Source: an uncultured Clostridia bacterium (GTDB taxonomy: Bacteria > Bacillota > Clostridia > Christensenellales > Borkfalkiaceae). From it: a stretch of 64,000 nucleotides of DNA. Positions within the stretch are counted from its first letter, which is position 1, and each line of letters starts with the position of its first letter. The notes below the pieces were generated by a model. It made no database searches and was not told the DNA's origin. It was given only the letters and a program-made list of their open reading frames with translations. Below are positions 8,105 to 16,811 of the stretch, piece by piece. The stretch is from NCBI GenBank assembly GCA_947624965.1, contig CANQMN010000011.1, positions 1-64,000 of the forward strand. Direction: 5' to 3'. A program made the translations under genes and the position numbers.

Positions 8105-9510
8105 GAGGATCGCGGGCAAAGAGATCGTTGTGGCTGCTTTGCGCCCTGCCGCTTTCGGCGGCGGGGCTTGCGGCTGTTTCGGGCGATCCCGCGCGCACGG
8201 CGTCCGCGGCGCGCTATACCGTCGGGGCGGCGGCGTCCGACGCGTTCGTGTCGGAGCGGGGGAGCCTGATAGAAATGGAGCGGGAAACGCTCATTTTCCG
8301 CGTGTCCGAGTTTCCCGACGGTCCCGACTGTTCGGAGTACCGCTCGTGCGTCGAGGCGAACTACGTCCTCTACAATCCGTCGTCCGAGGACGTCCCGCTC
8401 GAAATGTACGTGCCGTGCAATACGGCGGCGTATTTTTCGGACGGGACGGCGGACTGCTCCATCAGTCTGGACGGGGCGGCGGTCTCGCCCACCCTCCGCC
8501 ACACCTATTTCGCGGCACAGCGGAACGAGGAATGCCTGCGCGCCGATTCAAAAATAGAGGCGGGGCTCTATGCGGAGGACGCGCCCGTTACCGTGCGCAC
8601 CTATCGGTGCAATTCGGAAGGGTATCTGCATCTCGTCTTTCAGTACGTGCCGTCCGAGACCGAACTGCTCTTTTGCGGCGCAAAGACGTCGTTCGACAAG
8701 ACGGGAAAACTGCACGCCGTGCACAAGGGGGGAAGCGACGGCGCGATGACCGTCTATTCCGTCGGCGCGCCCGCGCGGCAGACGGACGCCTATGTTACGG
8801 AGGACGCGGCGGGCGAGGGCGAGCGAATGAGCGCGATGTGGTCGCTCCGCGAGGAGACGACGACGTTCGGCGCGCTCGCAGAGTCTCTCCGCCCCGCGGA
8901 CGGGGAGATCGGCGAAGCGGATTGGTTCAACGGGTGCGTGGATTATCTCGCCGCGGCGGACAAGGGAGGCGTGTGCGAGGCGTTCGACGCCTTCGGCGCG
9001 TGCTGCTTCCGCCGCTGGTATCAGTATTCCTTCGTCGTGCCGCACGGCGGCAGGACGACGAGCACGGTGGTCTCCCCGCTCTATCCCGACGTAGACGGCG
9101 GTCTATATCGGTACAAATACGACCTCACGCCCGCGCTCCGCTGGGGCGCGTTCGGCGGGATCGATATCCGCGTGGAGACGCCGTTCCGCCTTACGGGAAG
9201 CAGTTGGTCTTTCACGGAAGGAGAGGGGGGATATTCCTTCTCGCAGGACTATTTCCCGCTCGGGGAGCTCTCCTTTTCGCTCTCGGAGACGGACGCCGCC
9301 GAGCTTCCGTTCAGCCAGTATCATTCGGGTGCGGGAACGGTGGACGTGCTCGTCATCGTGCTCGGCGTCGTCGCGGGGGTCGTCATCGTCGCCGTCGGGG
9401 CGGCGATCGTCGTCAAACAGCGGCGGCGCGCGCGCAAGCGGGCGGAGCAAGAGCGGGGCGCCACCGAGGAGGGCAAACTTCCCGACGATGGGGAGGACGG
9501 CAAGCAATAA
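8101..9510 (+). CDS. Secreted, C-terminally anchored protein of unknown function coupled to the two-component system
   Basis: A 469-aa protein I do not recognise. It has an N-terminal signal peptide (basic MRGSRAKR, then a hydrophobic stretch to about residue 25), a large extracellular region, one membrane span near the C-terminus (about 415-440, VLVIVLGVVAGVVIVAVG) and a short basic cytoplasmic tail. The topology is that of a cell-surface protein anchored at its C-terminus. It overlaps the kinase gene by four bases, so it may be the sensed factor, a modulator of the kinase or its main target. A hairpin terminator follows. No enzymatic motif is visible. Confidence 0.75.
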   Translation: MRGSRAKRSLWLLCALPLSAAGLAAVSGDPARTASAARYTVGAAASDAFVSERGSLIEMERETLIFRVSEFPDGPDCSEYRSCVEANYVLYNPSSEDVPLEMYVPCNTAAYFSDGTADCSISLDGAAVSPTLRHTYFAAQRNEECLRADSKIEAGLYAEDAPVTVRTYRCNSEGYLHLVFQYVPSETELLFCGAKTSFDKTGKLHAVHKGGSDGAMTVYSVGAPARQTDAYVTEDAAGEGERMSAMWSLREETTTFGALAESLRPADGEIGEADWFNGCVDYLAAADKGGVCEAFDAFGACCFRRWYQYSFVVPHGGRTTSTVVSPLYPDVDGGLYRYKYDLTPALRWGAFGGIDIRVETPFRLTGSSWSFTEGEGGYSFSQDYFPLGELSFSLSETDAAELPFSQYHSGAGTVDVLVIVLGVVAGVVIVAVGAAIVVKQRRRARKRAEQERGATEEGKLPDDGEDGKQ

Positions 9511-9512
9511 AA

Positions 9513-9543
9513 CGGTCCGCTTCTGCGGACCGCTCCGTATATT
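9513..9543 (+). terminator. Terminator after the two-component operon
   Basis: An 8-bp perfect stem (9513-9520 with 9525-9532, loop TTCT), followed after a short gap by a T-rich run. Confidence 0.6.
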
Positions 9544-9660
9544 TTTTCGGCGGAACTCCCACATTATAGGTATGAAGAAGATCCGTGCGAATCCGCTCGG
9601 CAAGACGAGAGAGGAGCGGGAGACCTGCTTCCCCGCGGCGGGCAGGGAGGAGGCGAGACC

Positions 9661-10116
9661 TTGACGGGGCGCTCCAAGGAAAATTACAACCGCAACTATA
9701 TCAACTACGTCAATTCGTTCGATCCGCCCACCCAGCATTTCAAGACGTGCGGCAGGGCGTTCCTCGTGGGAGGGTTCATCTGCTGTATCGGGCAGTTTTT
9801 CCGCTTTTTGCTCGAATACGCGGGGCTCACGGGGGATATCCTCGCGGGGACGGTCTCCGTCATCCTCATCTTTCTCGGGACCCTTCTCACGGGCTTCGGC
9901 GTGTACGACCGCATCGGGAAAAATGCGGGCGCGGGGAGCATCGTCCCCATCACGGGGTTCGCAAATTCCGTCGCCTCGCCCGCCATCGAGTTCAAAACGG
10001 AGGGGTACGTCTACGGCATGGCGGCGAAGATGTTCATCGTCGCGGGACCCATCATCGTGTTTGGCGTGAGCGCGGGGGCGGCGGTCGGGCTCGTCTATTG
10101 GCTGTTGGGACTTTGA
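9661..10116 (+). CDS. spoVAC: Stage V sporulation protein AC homologue
   Basis: A 151-aa integral membrane protein that closely follows SpoVAC: KTCGRAFLVGGFICCIGQ, then TGFGVYDRIGKNAGAGS and PITGFANSV. SpoVAC is a subunit of the inner spore-membrane channel that moves dipicolinic acid during sporulation and germination, and it has been described as mechanosensitive. The start is TTG at 9661 with GGGAGGAGG upstream. Unusually, no spoVAD or spoVAE/AEB lies beside it; the next gene is an unrelated DUF1858 protein. A 30-codon ORF (9572-9664) ends across the TTG start, but its own ribosome site is poor. Confidence 0.9.
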   Translation: MTGRSKENYNRNYINYVNSFDPPTQHFKTCGRAFLVGGFICCIGQFFRFLLEYAGLTGDILAGTVSVILIFLGTLLTGFGVYDRIGKNAGAGSIVPITGFANSVASPAIEFKTEGYVYGMAAKMFIVAGPIIVFGVSAGAAVGLVYWLLGL

Positions 10117-10134
10117 AAAAGTGCGCGCAAACGG

Positions 10135-10163
10135 TTGCGCGGAGAAAAATTTTGTGCTACAAT
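10135..10163 (+). promoter_or_regulatory. Promoter of the DUF1858 gene
   Basis: TTGCGC (10135-10140), 17-bp spacer, TACAAT (10158-10163), 28 bp ahead of the start codon. Confidence 0.6.
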
Positions 10164-10191
10164 AAGGAAAAATTCGGAAGGAGAAAAGATC

Positions 10192-10389
10192 ATGGCTAAA
10201 ATCACGGCGGATACGCTCATTTCGGAGTGCCTCGAACTCAATCCCGATTCCGCGGAGATCCTGCTCGCGGCGGGGATGCACTGCTTCGGTTGCGCGATGG
10301 CGCACGGCGAAACGATCGCGGAGGCGGTCGCGGTGCACGGAGAGGACCTCGACGCGCTTCTCGCGAAGCTCAACGAAGGATTAAAATAA
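10192..10389 (+). CDS. DUF1858 domain protein
   Basis: A 65-aa cytoplasmic protein consisting of one DUF1858 domain. It contains the family motif GMHCFGCAMA, a Cys-x-x-Cys turn after a helix, and ISECLELNP near the start. Members are often called disulfide oxidoreductases or are linked to hybrid-cluster proteins, but their reaction is unproven. The ATG at 10192 has a GGAAGGAG ribosome site. It is a single-gene unit with its own promoter and a strong terminator. Confidence 0.88.
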   Translation: MAKITADTLISECLELNPDSAEILLAAGMHCFGCAMAHGETIAEAVAVHGEDLDALLAKLNEGLK

Positions 10390-10402
10390 CAAAAACGCGT
10401 CT

Positions 10403-10440
10403 GCGCGCCCGAACGGTCCCGTTCGGGCGCGCCTCTTTTT
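10403..10440 (+). terminator. Terminator after the DUF1858 gene
   Basis: A 13-bp perfect GC-rich stem (10403-10415 with 10420-10432, loop GTCC) followed by CTCTTTTT. Confidence 0.92.
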
Positions 10441-10460
10441 CGGAAAATTTTTTGAACCCC

Positions 10461-10489
10461 TTGCAAAGATGAAAAAATTATGGTACAAT
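10461..10489 (+). promoter_or_regulatory. Promoter of the first GH51-like gene
   Basis: TTGCAA (10461-10466), 17-bp spacer, TACAAT (10484-10489), 26 bp before the start codon. Confidence 0.75.
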
Positions 10490-10515
10490 CATTCTATATC
10501 ACAGGAGGGAATGTT

Positions 10516-12894
10516 ATGAAGAAACTGCTTTCTGTCTGTCTTGCGGGCGCGTTCGGCATGGCGGCGCTGTTTGCGGCGGCGGCTTGCGCTTCGGAAGAGG
10601 AACCCGAAAAGCCCGACGTCGAAGCGCCTGCGTTCGCGCAAGCGGACGGCACGCTCGCCGTCAGCGCGGCGACGGATGCGGAGACGCCCCGCGTTTCGGA
10701 GGATCTGTTCGGTCTCTTTTTGGAGGACATCAACTATGCGAGCTATGCGCTCACCGCGAACATGGTCGCGGATTGCTCGTTCGACGATCAGAGCGCGGGG
10801 CTCTCTTGGCATCCGCAGGACTATTGGAGCACGCAGAACGCGACGTTGACGATCGCCTCCCAGGCGGCGGAACGGCTGTATTCCGCCAACCAATATTATG
10901 CGGTCGTCAATGCGCAGGCGAACGGGACGCTCTCCAACTCCGGCTACGAAGCGGCGCCCATCGCCGTGGAGGAGGGGGTGGATTACATCGTCTCCTTCTA
11001 CATCAAGAATGCGGGCGCGGCGTTCAACCTCACCGCGACCGTGAAGAGCACGGGCAGCGCGGGTACGGAATACGGCAGCGTCGTCATTCCCGTCAAGCAG
11101 GATGCGGGCTGGGTGAAATACGAATACACGCTCACGGCAACGGGGACGGCTTCCGCGGGGCTCGCACTCGAACTCAAATTCGGGGCGGCGGTGCAGGCGA
11201 CCCTCGATTCCGTGCGCTTTGAGACGACGGACTCCACCGTCGGCATCAAAAATTACATCTATACCGCCCTTCAAGACCTCTCGCCCAAGTTCATGCGCTT
11301 CCCCGGCGGGTGCATCATCGAGGGATCGAGCATGAATACCGCATACGATTGGAAAAATTCCATCGGCGCGGTGAGCTCTTCGGGCGACGACGTCGTGGAG
11401 AGCATTCACGTCAAACTCGTCAAGGACGGCGCGGAGAGCGAGAGCGACGTGCGCGGCGACTTCATCGCCCGTACGCCCAACGTCAACCTCTGGGCGTACA
11501 ACAGCGCCGACGCCAGAACGCACTACTATAACATGGAGTACGCCATCGGCTTCTACGAATACTTCGTTCTCTGCGAACAGCTGCATGCGAAGCCCGTGCC
11601 CATCGTCAACGCGGGGCTCTCCTGCCAGATCCAGACGGGCGACGGAAGCAGGACGAACGTCGCGCTGGAAGGCAGACACGGAAACGGCGTGATCGATTAC
11701 ATTCAGGACGCGAAGGACCTCGTCTATTTCGCGCTCGGCAGCGTGAATTCCGCGGATGCGGACGAACGCTATTGGGCGCAGGTCCGCACGGATATGGGGC
11801 ACGCGGCGCCCTTCGACCTCGAATATCTCGGCGTCGGCAACGAGGAGTGGAGCCAGGAGTACTACACGAACTATCAGCAGTTCCTCGAAGCCTTCCGCGC
11901 GCAGGACGCCAACCCGCTCTTGAAGCAGGTACAGCTCATCGTGGGGAACGGTCCCAACTTCGACCAGTGCGAATCCTATTTGGACGATCCCGCGTCGCCC
12001 AGACCCGGCGAGGCGAAGTCGAGAATGCTCGCCTATCTCAACAACGAGAAGATCTCCTCCCTCGGGGAGTACGGCATCGTAGACCACCATTACTATATGG
12101 GGTATATGGATTTCTTCTCCTACACCGATTTCTATGATAATTACGTCCGCGGCGGAAAAATGGGCTACAAAGTGTTCGTCGGCGAATATTCCGCGAACGA
12201 CCAGTCCAACTGGGTCGGGAACGGCATGAAGTTCACGCACATCAACAACAGCTGGATCACCGCGCTCTCGGAGGCGGCGTACATGACGGGCTTGGAGCGG
12301 AACGGCGACATCGTACAGCTCGCGGCGTACGCGCCCATGTTCGCGATCGCCTCGGGCGGCGGCATGGCGTACAACCCGCCCGGAAACAACTGGGGGGCGA
12401 ACATGATGTTCTATTCCAACACCCAACTCGCCCTTACGCCCAACTACTATGTCCAACAGCTCTTCATGAAGAACCAGGGCTCCCTCGTTCTCTCGCCGAC
12501 GCTGACGTTCGCCGCGGGAAAACCGCAGACGACGTACACGAGCCTCAACTACGCGGGCAGCGCCGCCCAGCCGAGACCCGGCACGCCCGTGGACGTTACG
12601 ATAGACGACATCTATCAGGTGACGAGCATCGACGAGGCGACGGGCGACATCATCGTGAAGATCGTCAACGCGGGCGACAGCGAATTTAAGCTCAACGTTC
12701 AAATCGACGACGCGACGCTCACGGGGCTCGCGAACGTTACGGAGCTGTTCAGCGAAGAGCTCACCGACGTGAGCACGCTCGGCAACAACGTGGGATATCC
12801 CGAATATTTCACGATCGGCGCGTTCACCGGCTCGACGTTCGGCTACAAGTTGCAGCCTTACAGCGTGACTGCGTTCCGCGTGCACGTCAAGTAA
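10516..12894 (+). CDS. GH51-like alpha-L-arabinofuranosidase lipoprotein, copy 1
   Basis: A 792-aa surface lipoprotein. The signal peptide ends in a lipobox with Cys24 (AAAC). The GH51 hallmark LFGLFLEDINYA follows near residue 70, with an inserted carbohydrate-binding-like beta domain (about 100-240), then RFPGGC and the (beta/alpha)8 core. The predicted acid/base is Glu443 in GVGNEEW and the nucleophile Glu557 in VGEYSAN. GH51 enzymes remove arabinofuranosyl side chains from plant arabinan and arabinoxylan; activity on other furanosides is possible. ATG at 10516 has an AGGAGGG site. A close relative follows in tandem, each copy with its own promoter and terminator, pointing to gene duplication and separate control. 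Confidence 0.88.
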   Translation: MKKLLSVCLAGAFGMAALFAAAACASEEEPEKPDVEAPAFAQADGTLAVSAATDAETPRVSEDLFGLFLEDINYASYALTANMVADCSFDDQSAGLSWHPQDYWSTQNATLTIASQAAERLYSANQYYAVVNAQANGTLSNSGYEAAPIAVEEGVDYIVSFYIKNAGAAFNLTATVKSTGSAGTEYGSVVIPVKQDAGWVKYEYTLTATGTASAGLALELKFGAAVQATLDSVRFETTDSTVGIKNYIYTALQDLSPKFMRFPGGCIIEGSSMNTAYDWKNSIGAVSSSGDDVVESIHVKLVKDGAESESDVRGDFIARTPNVNLWAYNSADARTHYYNMEYAIGFYEYFVLCEQLHAKPVPIVNAGLSCQIQTGDGSRTNVALEGRHGNGVIDYIQDAKDLVYFALGSVNSADADERYWAQVRTDMGHAAPFDLEYLGVGNEEWSQEYYTNYQQFLEAFRAQDANPLLKQVQLIVGNGPNFDQCESYLDDPASPRPGEAKSRMLAYLNNEKISSLGEYGIVDHHYYMGYMDFFSYTDFYDNYVRGGKMGYKVFVGEYSANDQSNWVGNGMKFTHINNSWITALSEAAYMTGLERNGDIVQLAAYAPMFAIASGGGMAYNPPGNNWGANMMFYSNTQLALTPNYYVQQLFMKNQGSLVLSPTLTFAAGKPQTTYTSLNYAGSAAQPRPGTPVDVTIDDIYQVTSIDEATGDIIVKIVNAGDSEFKLNVQIDDATLTGLANVTELFSEELTDVSTLGNNVGYPEYFTIGAFTGSTFGYKLQPYSVTAFRVHVK

Positions 12895-12908
12895 AAAAAC
12901 AGGGGAGG

Positions 12909-12939
12909 ACCCCGCGCCGAACGGCGCGGGGTTTCTTTT
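12909..12939 (+). terminator. Terminator between the two GH51-like genes
   Basis: A 10-bp perfect stem (12909-12918 with 12923-12932, loop GAAC) followed by TTCTTTT. Confidence 0.9.
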
Positions 12940-12979
12940 AGCCGAAAATAAAATAGTTCAAAAATTTTTCAAAAAACCG

Positions 12980-13008
12980 TTGAAAAAAGCCCGCCTTTGT
13001 GATAGAAT
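12980..13008 (+). promoter_or_regulatory. Promoter of the second GH51-like gene
   Basis: TTGAAA (12980-12985), 17-bp spacer, TAGAAT (13003-13008), 31 bp before the start codon. Confidence 0.7.
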
Positions 13009-13039
13009 AGGGGAAAAATAAAGGATAGGGGGAAACTGT

Positions 13040-15427
13040 ATGAAAAAATTGCTCTCCGGTATTTTGGCGGGCACGTTCGCGCTCTCCGCGCTGTTTGCGG
13101 CGGCGGCTTGCGCGAGCGATGAGGAACCGACGGAAAAGGGCGACCGTCAGGCGCCCGCTTTCTCGGACGCGCAGGCGACGCTCAACATCGACGGCGATCT
13201 GAACGCCGCGGGCGTCGTGGACATCTCGGACGACATCTTCGGCGCGTTTTTGGAGGACATCAACTACGCATCCTATGTCATGAGCGACGACATGGTCGAC
13301 AACGGCTCGTTTGAAAGCATCACGAAAACGTGGAACGACGGGTGGGCGTATTCGGGCGGCGCGACGCTCGCGAGCGAGACGTCGAACGGCGTTTTGAAGA
13401 ACGTTTCCGAATATGCCGCTAAAAACGTCAATGCGCATTACGGCAGGTTGAGCATCCCCGCGAGCGGCGGCAAGCTCGAAAATCTCGGCTATGCGGCAGT
13501 TCCCATCGCGGTAAAGCAGGGCGTGGACTACGTCTTTTCCGCCTTCTTCCGCTCGCCCGATCGGGACGTTACCGTAAAAGTGAGCGTAACGGACGGCGAA
13601 AACGTCTATCTCGAACAGGAGTTTACCGTCAAGCAAAACGACGCTTGGATCAAATATCAGAGGACGATCCCCGCGACGGGTACCGCCTCCGAAGATTTGA
13701 AGTTGCAGCTCTCCTTCACGGCGGAAACGGCGACGACGCTCTATATCGACGCGGTCTCCTTTGAGACGACGGACGCGACCGTCGGCGTAAAGAATTATAT
13801 CTGGAATGCCATCAAGCAGCTCTCCCCCAAATTTATCCGCTTCCCCGGCGGCTGCGTCGTGGAAGGCAACGGAAGCGGCGGAGAGGGCATGAGCAACTAT
13901 TACGACTGGAAAAATTCGGTCGGCGCGGTCGTAACGGGGACCGACGCGGGGGACGACGACGTGCCCGCCGTGCAGTACCTTCTCGATACGGACGGCACGC
14001 CCACGACCGTTACGAAGCGCGGCGAGCCCTTCACGCGGACGCACAATCGCGACATCTGGGGCTATGAGATGGACTATGCGATCGGCTTCTTCGATTTCTT
14101 CATGCTCTGCGAGAGCGTGGGGGCGAGCGCCGTTCCCGTGCTCAACTGCGGGCTCTCCTGCCAGGGCGGCGTTCCCACCGAAAAGGGCGTCAAGCTCGCG
14201 GGCAGACACGAAAAGGGCGTGGCGGATTTCGTGCAGGACGCGCTCGACCTCGTCGAATTTGCGAAGGGCGGCACGGATACCAAGTGGGGCGCCATCCGCG
14301 CCGCGCTCGGGCATGAGGCTCCCTTCAAGATGAATTACATCGGCATCGGCAACGAGCAGTCCGAAGCGAAGTACTATATAGATTGCTACGAGCAGTTCCT
14401 TCTTCCCTTCAAACAGGCGCGCGCACAGCATCCCGAAGTATACGGCGACGTGCAGATCATCGTCGGCAACGCGACGCAGTTCGGCGATTGCGAAAATCCC
14501 GCATTGGGGACGAAGGGCAAGGCGCAGACGGCGGCGGAATCGTACTATGCCGATACCACGAGAAATTCGGACGGCAACGGCGGAAAGGTCATCGACAACA
14601 TCGCAGGATACGGCGTGCACGATCATCACTATTACAGGAACTATCTCGATTTCTTCCTTCATCACGACCTGTACGACAGGTACACCCGCGGGAGCTCCCG
14701 GAGCTACAACGTGTTCGTCGGCGAATATTCCGCCAACGAGGCGATCACGCTCGACGGCGAGGACTACGGCTTCGACGGCTATGAATGGCGCAACAGCTGG
14801 ATCACCGCGCTCTCCGAGGCGGCGATGATGACGGGCTTCGAGCGCAACGGCGACGTGGTGCAGCTCGCGGCGTACGCGCCCATGTTCGCGCCGTGGTCGG
14901 GCAATATCACCAATGGGAAAGGCGAAGTCGCCGACCGTCAGTGGGCGGTGGACATGATGTATTTCACCAACACCGAGCTCACGCTCACGACGAACTACTA
15001 CGTCCAGCAGCTCTTCATGAACAACGCGGGGACCAAGCTCCTCTCCTACGACGCGATACAGTATGCGAACGGCTTTGCCGAGACGTACGCGCTCGAAGGC
15101 AAGTCGGCGCAGAACACCGCGGTCTCCCACGAGATCGATAAGCTGTACTACGTGGCGAGCGTGGACGAGGCGACGGGGGACATCATCGTGAAGATCGTCA
15201 ACGCGAGCCCGTCCGCGGTGAAGATTAACGTTTCGCTCAAAAACGCGAAGCTCACGGGTCTCGCCCATACGACGGTGTTGCAGTGCGACGACTACAAGGC
15301 TTACAACACCCCCGAGACGACGAAAGTCTCTCCCGAAAAGTACACGATCGACGGATTTACGGACAGTTCGTTCGGCTATGAGGCGAAGGGGTACAGCGTG
15401 GCGGCGTTCCGCGTCCACGTGAAATAA
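13040..15427 (+). CDS. GH51-like alpha-L-arabinofuranosidase lipoprotein, copy 2
   Basis: A 795-aa paralogue of the preceding gene with the same order: lipobox Cys24, IFGAFLEDINYA, an inserted beta domain, RFPGGC and the catalytic barrel. The predicted acid/base is Glu439 in GIGNEQS and the nucleophile Glu562 in VGEYSAN. The residue after the acid/base differs from copy 1 (Gln instead of Glu) and the loop around residues 295-330 is rearranged, so the two copies may prefer different linkages. It has an independent promoter and terminator. Surface anchoring suggests degradation of plant polysaccharide outside the cell; no transporter for the products is encoded next to it. Confidence 0.88.
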   Translation: MKKLLSGILAGTFALSALFAAAACASDEEPTEKGDRQAPAFSDAQATLNIDGDLNAAGVVDISDDIFGAFLEDINYASYVMSDDMVDNGSFESITKTWNDGWAYSGGATLASETSNGVLKNVSEYAAKNVNAHYGRLSIPASGGKLENLGYAAVPIAVKQGVDYVFSAFFRSPDRDVTVKVSVTDGENVYLEQEFTVKQNDAWIKYQRTIPATGTASEDLKLQLSFTAETATTLYIDAVSFETTDATVGVKNYIWNAIKQLSPKFIRFPGGCVVEGNGSGGEGMSNYYDWKNSVGAVVTGTDAGDDDVPAVQYLLDTDGTPTTVTKRGEPFTRTHNRDIWGYEMDYAIGFFDFFMLCESVGASAVPVLNCGLSCQGGVPTEKGVKLAGRHEKGVADFVQDALDLVEFAKGGTDTKWGAIRAALGHEAPFKMNYIGIGNEQSEAKYYIDCYEQFLLPFKQARAQHPEVYGDVQIIVGNATQFGDCENPALGTKGKAQTAAESYYADTTRNSDGNGGKVIDNIAGYGVHDHHYYRNYLDFFLHHDLYDRYTRGSSRSYNVFVGEYSANEAITLDGEDYGFDGYEWRNSWITALSEAAMMTGFERNGDVVQLAAYAPMFAPWSGNITNGKGEVADRQWAVDMMYFTNTELTLTTNYYVQQLFMNNAGTKLLSYDAIQYANGFAETYALEGKSAQNTAVSHEIDKLYYVASVDEATGDIIVKIVNASPSAVKINVSLKNAKLTGLAHTTVLQCDDYKAYNTPETTKVSPEKYTIDGFTDSSFGYEAKGYSVAAFRVHVK

Positions 15428-15436
15428 CAAGCGGCG

Positions 15437-15475
15437 AAAAAAGCCCGCGCATTCTCGGAATGCGCGGGCTTTTTT
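15437..15475. terminator. Bidirectional terminator
   Basis: A long perfect inverted repeat (15437-15454 with 15458-15475, loop TCG) with A on the left arm and T on the right arm. Confidence 0.95.
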
Positions 15476-15477
15476 AT

Positions 15478-15506
15478 TTGACGGCGGGGAGCGTTTCGTG
15501 TATAAT
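15478..15506 (+). promoter_or_regulatory. Promoter of the malic enzyme gene
   Basis: TTGACG (15478-15483), 17-bp spacer, TATAAT (15501-15506). The -35 box starts directly after the upstream terminator. Confidence 0.88.
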
Positions 15507-15531
15507 ATGTGCGGCGCAAAAGGAGAACAAA

Positions 15532-16704
15532 ATGAATTACAGAGAAGAATCGCTCAAAAAGCACGCGGAATGGCGGGGGAAGATCGAGATCGTCTCCCGC
15601 GTGGAGGTGGACAGCCGCGAAAAGCTGTCTCTCGCCTATACCCCCGGGGTCGCGGAACCCTGCCTTGCCATTCAGAAGGATATCGAAAAGAGTTTCGAAC
15701 TCACCCGCCGCTGGAATACGGTGCCCGTCATCACGGACGGCACGGCGGTATTGGGGCTCGGGGACATCGGACCCGAGGCGGGCATGCCCGTCATGGAGGG
15801 CAAATGCGCCCTCTTCAAGGCGTTCGGCGACGTAGACGCCTTCCCGCTCTGCATCCGCTCCAAGGATACGGAGGAGATCGTTCGCACGATCGAATTGCTC
15901 GAAGGCTCCTTCGGCGGCGTCAATCTCGAAGATATCGCCGCGCCCCGCTGTTTCGAGATCGAGCGGCGGCTCAAAGAGGAGCTGGATATCCCCGTCTTTC
16001 ACGACGACCAGCACGGAACGGCGGTCGTCTCCGCCGCGGCGCTCCTCAACGCTCTCAAACTGGTGAAAAAGAAGAAAGAGGACCTGAACGTCGTCATCAA
16101 CGGCGCGGGGGCGGCGGGCATCGCGATCGCGAAATATCTCTTGCGGCTCGGCGTGAAGGACGTCGTCCTCTGCGACAGCAAGGGCATCCTCTGCGAGGGG
16201 GACGAAAGGCTGAACGCCGCAAAGCGGGAGATCGCCGCCTGTACCAACCGCCGCCGTCTCGCGGGCGGGCTCGCCGCCGCGATGAAGGGGGCGGACGTGT
16301 TCATCGGCGTCTCCGTCGCGAACTGCGTTACGAAGGAGATGGTCTCCTCGATGGCGGAGCGGGCGATCGTGTTCACCTGCGCCAATCCCGTTCCCGAGAT
16401 CTCCCGCGAGGACGCGCTCGCGGCGGGTGCGGCGGTGGTGGGGACGGGTTCCTCCGAAAAGCCCAACCAGATCAACAACGTCCTCGTGTTCCCGGGGCTG
16501 TTCCGCGGCGCGCTGGACGTGCGCGCATCGGACATCAACTACGAGATGATGTTCGCGGCGAGCGAGGCGATCGCCGCGTGCGTAACGGAGGAGGAACTCT
16601 CGCCCGACTATATCCTGCCTTATGCCTACGATAAGCGCGCGCACGAAGCGGTCGCGAAGGCGGTCGCGGCGGCGGCGAGAAGGAGCGGCGTCGCGCGCAA
16701 GTGA
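15532..16704 (+). CDS. NAD(P)-dependent malic enzyme
   Basis: A 390-aa bacterial-type malic enzyme that decarboxylates malate to pyruvate with reduction of NAD(P). The N-terminal catalytic domain has the conserved YTPGVAEPC, GLGDIGPEAGMPV and the metal-binding VFHDDQHGTA. The NAD-binding domain has the dinucleotide loop NGAGAAGIAIA and the late motif RPNQINNV-like EKPNQINNVLVFPG. This is the short form without a fused phosphotransacetylase domain. It is cytoplasmic and a single-gene unit. The ATG at 15532 has AAGGAGAAC upstream. Confidence 0.94.
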   Translation: MNYREESLKKHAEWRGKIEIVSRVEVDSREKLSLAYTPGVAEPCLAIQKDIEKSFELTRRWNTVPVITDGTAVLGLGDIGPEAGMPVMEGKCALFKAFGDVDAFPLCIRSKDTEEIVRTIELLEGSFGGVNLEDIAAPRCFEIERRLKEELDIPVFHDDQHGTAVVSAAALLNALKLVKKKKEDLNVVINGAGAAGIAIAKYLLRLGVKDVVLCDSKGILCEGDERLNAAKREIAACTNRRRLAGGLAAAMKGADVFIGVSVANCVTKEMVSSMAERAIVFTCANPVPEISREDALAAGAAVVGTGSSEKPNQINNVLVFPGLFRGALDVRASDINYEMMFAASEAIAACVTEEELSPDYILPYAYDKRAHEAVAKAVAAAARRSGVARK

Positions 16705-16741
16705 TCGCGGAAAATTGCCCGAGAAAATCGGGCGGAAACGA

Positions 16742-16770
16742 TTGACGAAACGCGAGAAAAAGGGTACAAT
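16742..16770 (+). promoter_or_regulatory. Promoter of prs
   Basis: TTGACG (16742-16747), 17-bp spacer, TACAAT (16765-16770). Confidence 0.85.
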
Positions 16771-16811
16771 AGAATCAGCACGCAAGAAATCCAATCCGAG
16801 GAAACCATCGC

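Noticed and set aside
9572..9664. 30-codon ORF whose stop overlaps the TTG start of spoVAC
   Set aside because: The overlap suggests coupling, but the ribosome site is poor and it starts only a few bases after the possible -10 box, so it was not listed as a gene.
10489..12885. Very long minus-strand ORF (798 codons) opposite the first GH51-like gene, and similar ones at 12938-15430, 18396-21245 and 53608-55866
   Set aside because: They mirror well-recognised plus-strand genes, are full of Arg/His/Val/Asp, and arise because GC-rich codon use removes stops from the antisense frame. None has a fitting ribosome site or family.
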